64,000 bases of DNA. Origin: Adineta ricciae. Lineage: Eukaryota > Rotifera > Eurotatoria > Adinetida > Adinetidae. Of the stretch, positions 56,471 through 64,000 are shown one piece after another. The stretch spans positions 18,370 to 82,369 of the forward strand of contig CAJNOJ010000394.1 of NCBI GenBank assembly GCA_905250025.1, in the 5' to 3' direction. Position 1 is the stretch's first letter. Each line of letters opens with the position of its first letter. Made by a program: the position numbers and the translations under genes. A model generated the notes under the pieces. The model ran no database searches, was not told the DNA's origin, and was given only the letters and a program-made list of their open reading frames with translations.

Positions 56471-57897
56471 TTGTTTTGCTTAGAAAGACTGAACGAACTA
56501 GATCGCATAAATATCAGACAATGTTTTTTTATCTATACCAGAATTGTGATGATCATCATTAATAAAGCGAAAATCGAGAAAAGACGTCATGCATATGCAC
56601 TCATCGCTTTCACCCTCATTGTTCACCATATTTATAAAGGAGAAAGATGGATTTATTGGATACACTGATGAATTCGGTTTAGAAATATCATTGATATGTT
56701 CGTCATTAGAAGAAACATGATCTTCTATTTAATTATGCAAACATCTGTATAAAAGGGTCGATTGAACTGTTTGTTTGTGTGCTGTACAAATAGAAAATTG
56801 AAAAAGTTGTTTACAAGCAGCGAAATCTTTCAGATATAAAAGGAAAGATATGAATATAGAAACGAATTTTGTCTGCCAGTGACAACGATTGCTGCTGTGA
56901 GAGTTGGTTCAGTCGAAATAAGTTTGGTTGATGTTTCTAAACAAAGAGATATTTATGAAGAATGTCCTCTCTGTAAAAGATAACGGATCAACTAATGAGT
57001 AATATCATACATTAAGTTTTTTTATCATGAGATGTTTAGCATCAGTGAAAGTGAAAGTCTAAGTAAATGTGAATAGATGCTGTTACTTGTCTTTCACACT
57101 CATCCATGAATTACTTCATTATCCACGTTTTTTGACATGCTTCATTGAAGTTTTATTGATTAAAAAAAGAAAATATATTCTGTATAGGTCAAAGATTAAA
57201 GAGGTCTCGTTCAACCAATCAGAACTTGTGTTCTACTTTATTTTCCAAAACTTGTCTAACGATTTCCTATGCCGTGAAAACATCTCAGACAATTCATACT
57301 TTATAAAATTCATTTCTATTGATAATATCCATTCTATCACGAAAATTTAAACAGCTCGTCTTCACATAACCTCAGTGACAACAAGAAAAATGAACGTCGT
57401 TCCTTAACTATTATGAAAGATTCGAAATCACGAAAGAGCAAAACGATATTTCTTTTCTAATTACGTAGTGTAACACAATATATGATAATAAACTATTAGT
57501 GAAATATTACATTTTGCGTATTTTAACTTTTTCTGGTTCCGGAAGATTAAAAAAGAGTTTTAAAAAGTATTGAATCATGAAAATGAAAGCAACACACACA
57601 CACACAATAATCTCCATGATTCATGACATTGATGATCAATCATAAAATGTACTTCTTCATTTAGTCAGATTTTGACAAATATTATCGCTAGCTTCTTTCT
57701 CTGGCATGTATAATTTCTGTGTAATATTAAATAACCTGTTACTGTCATTCCCAGAGTAGAGCATTGCCTTTTCTGTTATTCCAAGACTTTCATCTAATAA
57801 GCTGAAAGAAAGTTAAACATTGTTTAGAATATAAATACTCTCGGTTAGTTCTGAAATAAAATTTGTCAAACAATTTTTATGTTTACGTTTGTTGTTG
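56471..57897. other. Spacer, copy B
   Basis: Counterpart of 28462-29831, with ~165 extra nt at about 56705-56870 and a (CA)n microsatellite near 57592-57607. No gene recognised. Confidence 0.5.
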
Positions 57898-58433
57898 CTA
57901 AATGAATGCTATGGCTGTGAGAAACTTTTGCGATAATTGTTTTTCAGTCTTTCCAATTTCTCTTGCACACATATTTTCCGCAATTGGATGAGTAATTGTT
58001 TGATCAATACAATCGTCGAGCATTTTCATCGTTTGATTGTTATTCTTTTTCATAAACTTTCCGATACACTCAGCAAAGATCCGTCCAACTATCAAATTAC
58101 CAGCCAAATTTCGATTGCTCACTCGATGCAGTTCACCACATTGGTTTTCAACTGATCCAAAGCTTAACTTCGACTGATGAATATTTTCTTCCAGACATTG
58201 TCTAACAGCCTGTATATGATCTTCGAAACTATCCAGACCAGATTTGATTGATTCGATGCTGCCTATAGCTGGACCGAGGATTTTATACGCAGCTGCATCT
58301 AACACATCTTTGTTTTTTTCGAAAACATTTTTTATATCGGATGCTTTCAAGATCTTTCTAATTGTGGACGCTGGATCGGGCATGTACATTTGGATTCTAG
58401 CTTGACGTTGATTTTGCACAAAGTTATAAACAT
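57898..58433 (-). CDS. Unrecognised gene, last coding exon
   Basis: An open exon of about 178 codons, entered through an acceptor (cttgcag) at 58434. The protein piece (MPDPASTIRKILKASD onwards) looks helical, with four or five Cys residues and no known motif. A likely upstream exon at about 58493-58700 encodes EHVTPIVRQVLDAIGIDKQK and similar, but the only donor I see there (gaaaag/gtattg) is out of phase with this exon. So the model is incomplete, or the gene is also starting to decay. The copy A counterpart is clearly broken. Confidence 0.4.
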
Positions 58434-58735
58434 CTGCAAGACAAATTGATTCAAGTTTTCACCAAAATGTTAAAGCGAACACTAGCCAATACCTTTTCAT
58501 CGCCGTTGAGTGCTGGTTTCACTTCTTCCATTCGTGCAGGAATTTGTTGAACAGCGACAATCACTTTTTGTTTATCGATACCGATAGCATCGAGGACTTG
58601 ACGTACAATCGGGGTTACATGCTCTGCACACCAAAGGCATTTTACGAGAAATTTTTGATCGTACCTATTCCAACGCCGACCATTTCAACAGCTTTATATA
58701 TGTCGTATCGAAGTTATTTCTAGCAATTAAAGAGA
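58434..58735 (-). other. Probable upstream exon of the unknown gene
   Basis: The stretch about 58493-58640 reads open on the minus strand (VRQVLDAIGIDKQKVIVAVQ, then PARMEEVKPALNGDEK). It aligns with broken DNA in copy A (about 30420-30600). Similarity to copy A ends close to 58735. Confidence 0.35.
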
Positions 58736-59322
58736 TAAGTAAAGTTGTATTTCAATAAATGATCATCATTTATTATCGCAAGTTAAAGAATTGCCCAGGT
58801 CGAAGAATCCAGCTCGGAACTGACTAGTTCCACGACCTTCCGGGGATTTCATGGAAGCAGTATTCCGGCTACCGAATCCTTTCATCGCATTTAAAAGGTT
58901 TTATCGGGAACCAGCAAGAACCCACCATAACTATTAGTCGGATACGGTTACTGGTTCCTTCAGTGGGATTCCAAGTATTTTCTCGTGGTTTCCAGCGCGG
59001 ATACTATAGATATCCTGCGGGTTTTCACGGGAAATAAGCGGAATACCGCTTCCAGGAACGATCGTCCTGGGTGTGACAACGAGAACCACATAATACTTGT
59101 GCTTGTTCCCTTTTCTGAAAGAAAGGGATATAGCGTCATAAATCTGGTCGTTGAAATACAAAAAGTTTGCTTGTTTGCATAATCCTATCAGATAGCAGCA
59201 TTCAATAAATGAATGAAAACTTAACCATGGTCATTAGCAAACGATTGATGAAGTTTTCGGGATCGAGGATCACGAATTCGTGATTAGTTTTTCGAGAAAG
59301 CGTTTTGTTTCGTTTTTTTGGG
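58736..59322. other. GC-richer non-coding block, not in copy A
   Basis: Follows the end of homology and ends at an N at 59323. It is unusually rich in short CCGG, GGTTCC and GGATAC words compared with the AT-rich rest. A 75-codon minus frame (58934-59161) has no recognisable motif. Probably part of a dispersed repeat family. Confidence 0.4.
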
Positions 59323-59326
59323 NAAC

Positions 59327-59391
59327 AATTCGATGTGAATCAGGTGAAAATAATTATTGTGATGAGTGTTTGAAGGAGATTTATAAACATT
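59327..59391 (+). pseudogene. B-box zinc-finger-like remnant, part 1
   Basis: Frame reads RCESGENNYCDECLKEIYKH then stop. The Cys/His spacing (C..., C-x2-C-x5-H) resembles half of a TRIM-type B-box. It begins just after the N at 59323 and ends where a palindrome starts. Weak evidence. Confidence 0.3.
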
Positions 59392-59394
59392 GAG

Positions 59395-59589
59395 ATCGGT
59401 GTGAAGCTAGCACCAGATAACGAAAAATCATAAAAATCTTATGTTCAAATGAATTCCCATCCGTAGAAACAGATTCTTTCGATGCAGAATTTAATTCTAC
59501 ATCAAATGGTGTCGTTTTTATGGACGGGAAAACGACTGAGAAGATTCTATTTAGATTTTTCGCTATCTGGTGCTAGCTTTACACCGATA
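59395..59589. repeat. Imperfect palindrome, ~195 bp
   Basis: The sequence reads as its own reverse complement around about 59492. The outer arms (ATCGGTGTGAAGCTAGCACC at 59395 and its complement ending at 59588) match at 19 of 20 positions; inner blocks (gatgcagaatt/aattctacatc and cccatccgtagaaac/gtttttatggacggg) also pair. It is flanked on both sides by B-box-like coding remnants, so it may be a fold-back insertion. Confidence 0.75.
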
Positions 59590-59599
59590 CATCGAGCAT

Positions 59600-59740
59600 T
59601 GTTCAGACATTGTTTCATCTTCATCAATGAAACAATTGGAATTTCTCTGTCATCATTGTGTTTTTGTTCAATGTGGAGATTGTTTTTTATCAACACACAA
59701 AGAACATTATTTCAATCCGACCAGTTCCGATAGCAGTCAA
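59600..59740 (+). pseudogene. B-box zinc-finger-like remnant, part 2
   Basis: Frame reads MKQLEFLCHHCVFVQCGDCF then STHKEHYFNPTS. The C-x2-C-x4-C-x2-C-x4-H-x2-H spacing is that of the distal part of a B-box2 zinc-binding domain (TRIM proteins). The expected leading C-x2-H is missing, and after HYF the frame runs into repeat-like DNA. Likely a broken TRIM-type gene. Confidence 0.45.
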
Positions 59741-60120
59741 TGGTCGGTTTTATCATGGAATCCTGTCGATGTGAACGTGCCAATTCCGATCATTTCTGAT
59801 GATCGGACTACGTGGAATAAGATCGGAAATCGTCAGATCCAATCATCGGATATCAAAGGCAAACTGCGGATTACATTGGAATCCGACAAGGAATATCCGA
59901 CTGAATCCGATCATCCAGATGACATCGGATTTTTGCGTCCGGCCAGTAGGATTCGATGTACCCGTTTCGATGGGGAATTCGCCGGAAATTGTCGAAATAA
60001 CTAGGATCCTGTCGGAGCCTCTGAGAATCTGACACTTTTCGACATCCGGAACCGCATGTCGGAATTCTGTTGCCAAGATTTCGGCAACTTCCGGTGAATT
60101 CCCATCGGATCCGATAGAAT
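59741..60120. repeat. GGATCC/CCGGAAT-word-rich block
   Basis: Dense in cggatc, ccgatca, ccggaa and gaattccg words on both strands, like 58800-59100 and 62570-62905. Both strands have open frames here, but composition, not coding, explains them. Confidence 0.45.
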
Positions 60121-60552
60121 GAGTTCGACCTGGATCATTTCAACATCATTGTATCATCGTGATTTTATACGATTTATTTTATGTTCGCATAATCGAAACG
60201 GACACATTAATCGTATTGGAGCACGAATAAGAGAGGAAGTTAAAATGAATACAGGTTCTTTAACAAAACATGCACTACGATCTGCTCTGCCAACAATAAA
60301 TTAAACTTGAAATACATTAATTAAAATAACAGAAATTTCTTTTCTTGACAGTCGTAGAATAAAAAAAGAAAAAACGTTTCTCTTATTTTTCGATGAATAT
60401 CATATTCTAAACAGAATCAATAATCATCTAATAGTTGATATTAGAAGGGTTAATAAAACAAATGAAATATTCTTCTCTTCTGATTATAAGTGAATTTAAT
60501 ATTTTTAAACAAAAGTCTCTCTTCATTTTCTTTTTTATTTTAAAAGTTCATT
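60121..60552. other. AT-rich spacer
   Basis: No gene recognised; 3' flank of the minus-strand caspase-NHL gene. Confidence 0.4.
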
Positions 60553-61874
60553 TCAATCAATTTTATCAAATCGAATGATTCGATGATTTCTACTATCTGA
60601 AACATAAAGATTTTCTTCATTATCAAATGATAAACCTTGAGGGAAACTCAATTGATTTAATTCGTTTCCATCAACAATGATTTCACCTTCTCGATCTCCT
60701 TCACACCATCGCATTATTCGATTGTTTCCCCAATCTGCTACATAGATTTGACTAAATTCATTAACAAAACAATCCTGTAGGAGAAGACAATTGATTGAGA
60801 TTGTTTCCTTGACCATTTCCTCCAGCTACAACAATTCCTTCTTTTGTATCTTTCACCCATTTGATCACACGATTATTTCTGGAATCTGAGACATAAAGAG
60901 ATTGATCTTTATCAACAAAGATAAAAGTAGGTTCATTCAGTTGATATCTTTTTCCATTTGCATCTGCAACTAATATTCCTTCTTTATTTTCATTAATCTT
61001 ATCTAAATTCCATTTTCTCACTTCATTCTTCTTTCGATCAGAAACATGAAGAAATCTCTTTTGATCCATTGTTAAACCTTGACAATCAATATTTTGAATG
61101 AGAATATCTTGTTTTTGATTTGTTGACCATCTCACCACTCGTCTATTCCCATAATCAGCAATGATAATCGAATGATTTTGTTGATCAATAATCATATCTA
61201 TTGGTCTATTTAATTGATTCAATTTCTTTCCTTCTTTATTTCCTCCAGCAATGATTTGTCCTTGTATTTGATTAGATTTCCATTGAATAATACAATGATT
61301 TTTCCGATCAACAAAGATTCCTGTGGGATCATCGAGTTGATTTAATTGATTTCCTACCGCAACAATTTTTCCAATTTGATTCCATCTAATAAATTTTATT
61401 TCTAAAGATAAATAAGAAAGATTTTCTCTATTAAATTGAATAAGGAAAAATCAAATATTTTATGATATGAGAAGTTTTGAAATCTCGTTAACACTTTCGT
61501 ATATAAAATCGATTTATATAAAGAAAATTTTCTGAGATATTATTTACTTTTTTGTCCATTAAATAAACAAATATATTTGTGTCTTAAACAAAGAGTAACA
61601 TGTGGAATTTGTTGATTATTTGATTGTTGAATAACATCATTTGTAATATCACTTAAAATCATTCGAATATCTTCATTTGGTGTTGAAAGATATTTTGTAA
61701 ATAATCCATTTTTATCTTTATTATTTCCATCATCTGCAGTTGTACCTGGTGCACATGCAAATACAATTAATGAACCAGCATTCTTTGTAGGTATTAAACT
61801 TGATCCTTTGAAATTATTATTTGAAATATTTCTTGTTGAATTTTGTAAATAATAATTTAGGGGTGCAACAAATC
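60553..61874 (-). pseudogene. Caspase C-terminal half joined to NHL repeats, 5' truncated, one frameshift
   Basis: Two exons: 61548-61874 and 60553-61401, joined by a GT..AG intron with matching phase 1. The first encodes the C-terminal half of a caspase-like (C14) domain: GSLIVFACAPGTTADDGNNK with a catalytic-type Cys, NGLFTKYLSTPNEDIRMIL, then VTLCLRHKYICLFN. The second encodes at least six NHL blades (SIIIADYGNRRVVRW, SLYVSDSRNNRVIKW, IYVADWGNNRIMRW, LYVSDSRNHRIIRF). One extra T near 60761-60772 breaks the frame between the fourth and fifth blades. The exon carrying the caspase His is not found upstream; a GATTTG minisatellite lies there instead. It could be a pseudogene, or a real gene with a sequencing error and a distant 5' exon. 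Confidence 0.6.
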
Positions 61875-62040
61875 CTAGTGAAGATTTGGATTTGGTACTT
61901 AAATCTGTGGATTTGGTTTGGGTTTGGGTCTGTTGTGTGGATTTGGATTTGGTCTTTAGATTTGGATTTGGATTTGCATTTGATCTTTAGGTTTGAGATT
62001 TGAGGATGAGATTTGGATTTTACACTTGAGTCAAAAAACA
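61875..62040 (+). repeat. Degenerate GATTTG/GGATTT minisatellite
   Basis: About 160 nt of imperfect hexamer (gatttg, ggtttg, ggattt). It starts right at the acceptor (cttcactag) of the caspase exon on the minus strand. Confidence 0.8.
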
Positions 62041-62560
62041 GTGATGAATTATGGTTGATGCGAGAGAAGTTTCCTATCCTCTACAAACCATATAGTTCAT
62101 TCAAGAACATGTTATGACTGATGTAAATTTACGTGAGTTCTTTTAAAAAAAGTCTTAATAGAGATTGAGATTCTCTGATTTCTGTATAGTTCTATAACTT
62201 ATCTGCCATTTAGACTCTCGTACTAACATTCGAAAACGTCACATATGGTTTTAAATACATATCAGTAAATGTATCTATCGTTAGCCAAGTAATTCTTATA
62301 TGGCCATAAACAGTTAGAATATATTACTTCGCATGTATTGATTGAAGATTAGAGATGAACATTTCTCATATACACTTATTCGTACCAACTGTATTCCGAG
62401 AAAAAGATTGGGTTGTAGAATAAAGATAAATGTGTTGCAGTCTTTTAGAATTGTAATCATCAATCATTACCAACTTTTCCAATGTTGGCAAGAAAGTATC
62501 TTGTCACTCCTGTCACCGGTGTACCGTCGGAAAGCACATTTAGTAAAAGCGCCTATTATC
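62041..62560. other. Gene-free stretch
   Basis: AT-rich, short frames only. Nothing recognised. Confidence 0.4.
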
Positions 62561-62905
62561 CCAGGTCGAACAATCCCATACTCGGATCCCACCGGATCCC
62601 ATCGGATCCCATCGGATCCAGTACAGAATTTTATCGGATCCTACAGGAATTCGACGGATCCGATGAAATCCTGGTGACGGAATTGCATTGGATTCCGACG
62701 GTCTCGGATCCGATCGGATCCCACGTCGGATCTCGTCGGACCCGAAACATGGATTTCCTGGATTTTCTAAGGATCATCATAGAATATAGCTAGAAAGATC
62801 GCTCATAAAATTTGCAACAACCGACGGGATTTTTCTAGTCGGATTCCAATGCAATTCCGTTTCCAGGAATCCGATCGGATTTTGTCGGATGGTCGGATCC
62901 GGTAA
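62561..62905. repeat. GGATCC-rich block ending at an N
   Basis: Contains more than ten near-repeats of (t)CGGATCC(ca), closely spaced at 62583-62725 and again to 62900, with no coding sign. Ends at the N at 62906. Related in word content to 59741-60120. Confidence 0.6.
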
Positions 62906-62933
62906 NTATACTCTGAAAAAAAAGGAGTTTTGC

Positions 62934-62991
62934 AGAACCTTTTTAGGGGTTCGGCCCGCTGGTAAAATTCAGAACCCCTAGAAAAGGTTCT
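62934..62991. repeat. Hairpin with ~19-bp stem
   Basis: AGAACCTTTTTAGGGGTTC at 62934-62952 pairs with 62972-62991, with a 19-nt loop and one bulge. More copies of the ggttctgtg word follow up to 63060, suggesting the end of a repeat element. Confidence 0.6.
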
Positions 62992-63063
62992 GTGAGATAC
63001 ATGGTTCTGTGCAAAACCGGCAAAACCTTTTAGTTTCTAGATAAGAAAATGGTTCTGTGGAAA

Positions 63064-63347
63064 ACTTCATAAAACTATTTCAACATCTTCCTTCTAGAAG
63101 CTTTCATTGCACACAAAAACCACCACATTCAAATGGTTTTTAGAAACGCCACCCTTTCATAAAGTAACAGCTTCTATATCTCACAAACTATTAAATCTTT
63201 GGAAGTTATACTCCTTTCAACAGTTTGTGAGATAAAGAAGCTATTACTTTATGAGAGGGTGGTGTTTCTGAAAACCATTTGAATGTGGTGGTTTGGGTGT
63301 GCAACGAAAGCTTCTAGAAGGAAGATGTTGAAATAGTTTCATGAAGT
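63064..63347. repeat. 284-bp fold-back palindrome
   Basis: Arms of about 125-135 nt (63064-63190 and 63212-63347) are inverted copies with roughly a dozen mismatches. Both arms hold CAACATCTTCCTTCTAGAAG, the ACCACCACATTCAAATGG block and TATCTCACAAACT. The spacer is about 20 nt. No coding frame or clear target-site duplication is seen. Fits a MITE-like or fold-back element. Confidence 0.85.
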
Positions 63348-63364
63348 CTTCTATTAAAACATTT

Positions 63365-63868
63365 TTTAAATATTCGATGATGATCAATCTAAATGAAAGA
63401 AGAATAAGTATTAATCTTGCCGATTTTGAAAGTGGAAAACTTACCATCGGTGTTCGACGATGAACGATCTAAATGAAAGAAAAAAAAGATTAATTCATAT
63501 GGCTTTAAAATTGAGAATCTTACCATTGGTGTTCGACGAAGATCAATCTAAATAGAAGGAGGAAAAGTATTAAGACTCTACTTGAAAATAGATCTCACCG
63601 TTGATACTGGACGATGTTGAAGCTAAACAGAAACAGAACGTAGTAATTCATTTTGTTTTTGGAAGAATAAAAACGTACCGCTGATATTCGATGATGATGA
63701 CAATGAACCTAAATAGAAAAAGAAAAAGCAATAAGACGTTTTTATTTGAAGGATAAAAACTTATTGTTAGTATTCGATAATGACGATCCTAAATAGAAAA
63801 CGAAAAAGTGCTGATTTGCTCGGCTTTGGAAACACAAAACTCACCGTTGATAATTGGAGATAATCAGT
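63365..63868 (-). repeat. ~80-nt tandem array of micro-exon-like units
   Basis: Units on the minus strand at 63365-63388, 63445-63468, 63524-63547, 63599-63622, 63679-63708, 63765-63788 and 63845-63868. Each is preceded by tttag, and most are followed by a GT donor (gtaag, gtgag, gtacg; the unit at 63765 has ataag, and the first has none). Exon-like pieces are 24 nt (one of 30), all multiples of three, and open in phase 0, giving IVHRRTPM, IDLRRTPM, LQHRPVST, VHCHHHRISA, DRHYRILT and TDYLQLST. Degenerate units appear to continue past 63868. It is either a run of micro-exons or a minisatellite derived from one exon-intron unit. Confidence 0.55.
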
Positions 63869-64000
63869 CTAAATATAAAGCATAACATGTTAAAGTTTCA
63901 TTTGAGATGTATAAGTTATTATATGAGCACCTCCGAATATTATAAAAAGTAAATACGTACATCTGATTTTCTGTTACATAACTTATCATTATCATCGACA

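Larger units (their letters stand above)
31496..58735 (+). repeat. Copy B of the ~27-kb direct repeat
   Basis: This is the counterpart of 3522-30650. It starts abruptly after a single N at 31495, inside the coding exon of a family D gene, and stops resembling copy A near 58735, after the decayed unknown gene. Copy A continues from there into a legumain gene, while copy B continues into unrelated repeat-rich DNA. Confidence 0.95.

Noticed and set aside
3522-58735. Palindromic (inverted) arrangement of the two copies
   Set aside because: All genes keep the same strand in both copies, so the arrangement is direct, not inverted.
59482-60032. Several overlapping open frames on both strands
   Set aside because: Apart from the B-box-like residues at 59600-59740 they follow from the low-stop, GGATCC-rich composition and show no family motif.
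61878-62035. Telomere-like repeat
   Set aside because: The hexamer is GATTTG/GGTTTG and degenerate, not the G-rich TGTGGG type I know for bdelloid telomeres, and it lies inside gene-bearing DNA.
1-64000. Transposase, reverse transcriptase, CRISPR array or rRNA
   Set aside because: None was recognised on either strand; the palindromes lack an associated transposase in the window.

Overview
The window looks like animal nuclear DNA from a bdelloid rotifer, most likely Adineta or a close relative. It is AT-rich and gene-dense, with spliced genes whose introns are short (about 45-80 nt, GT..AG). It carries TDO, a two-domain small heat-shock protein, rhodopsin-like 7TM receptors, NHL-repeat proteins, a caspase-NHL gene and a decayed amidase of fungal/bacterial type. 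The organism call is inference from gene content; no marker gene in the window proves it.

The dominant structure is a direct repeat of about 27 kb. Copy A (about 3522-30650) and copy B (31496-58735) are colinear gene for gene at an offset of about 28.0 kb. Exons differ by a few percent; spacers differ more and carry indels. The join is a single N at 31495, which cuts a legumain-type protease gene on its left and a small-protein gene on its right. Three more lone Ns (40163, 59323, 62906) mark other joins or collapsed gaps. The repeat could be a real tandem duplication, or two homologous (allelic or ohnologous) haplotypes placed end to end by assembly. The cut genes at the N favour the assembly explanation.

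Layout of a copy, left to right: a cluster of small, all-helical, mutually related proteins (families A, B, C and D); a GNAT acetyltransferase; a two-domain sHSP (-); tryptophan 2,3-dioxygenase; a secreted GH36-like protein; an exostosin-like type II membrane glycosyltransferase; a 7TM receptor (-); a second 7TM receptor (+); an amidase pseudogene; an F-box/LRR gene with one exon per repeat; tRNA-Asn (-); a type II membrane NHL protein; and a decaying unknown gene (-). Copy A also has a further tandem unit of the small-protein cluster (1-2514).

The small-protein cluster is the best candidate for something undescribed. Four gene families with different N-termini and exon structures share one helical core of about 70 residues (Val/Ile-rich helix, then K-x2-R-P, then Y-x5-Y). 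They sit together as a D(-), A(-), B(+), C(+) unit that has duplicated at least once locally. I recognise no known family.

Right of 58.7 kb the two copies lose colinearity and the character changes. This flank has GC-richer DNA full of GGATCC/CCGGAAT words, two long fold-back palindromes, a B-box zinc-finger remnant split by one palindrome, a minus-strand gene joining a caspase C-terminal half to NHL repeats (5' half missing, one frameshift), a GATTTG minisatellite, and an 80-nt-period array in which each unit resembles a 24-nt phase-0 micro-exon with its splice sites.
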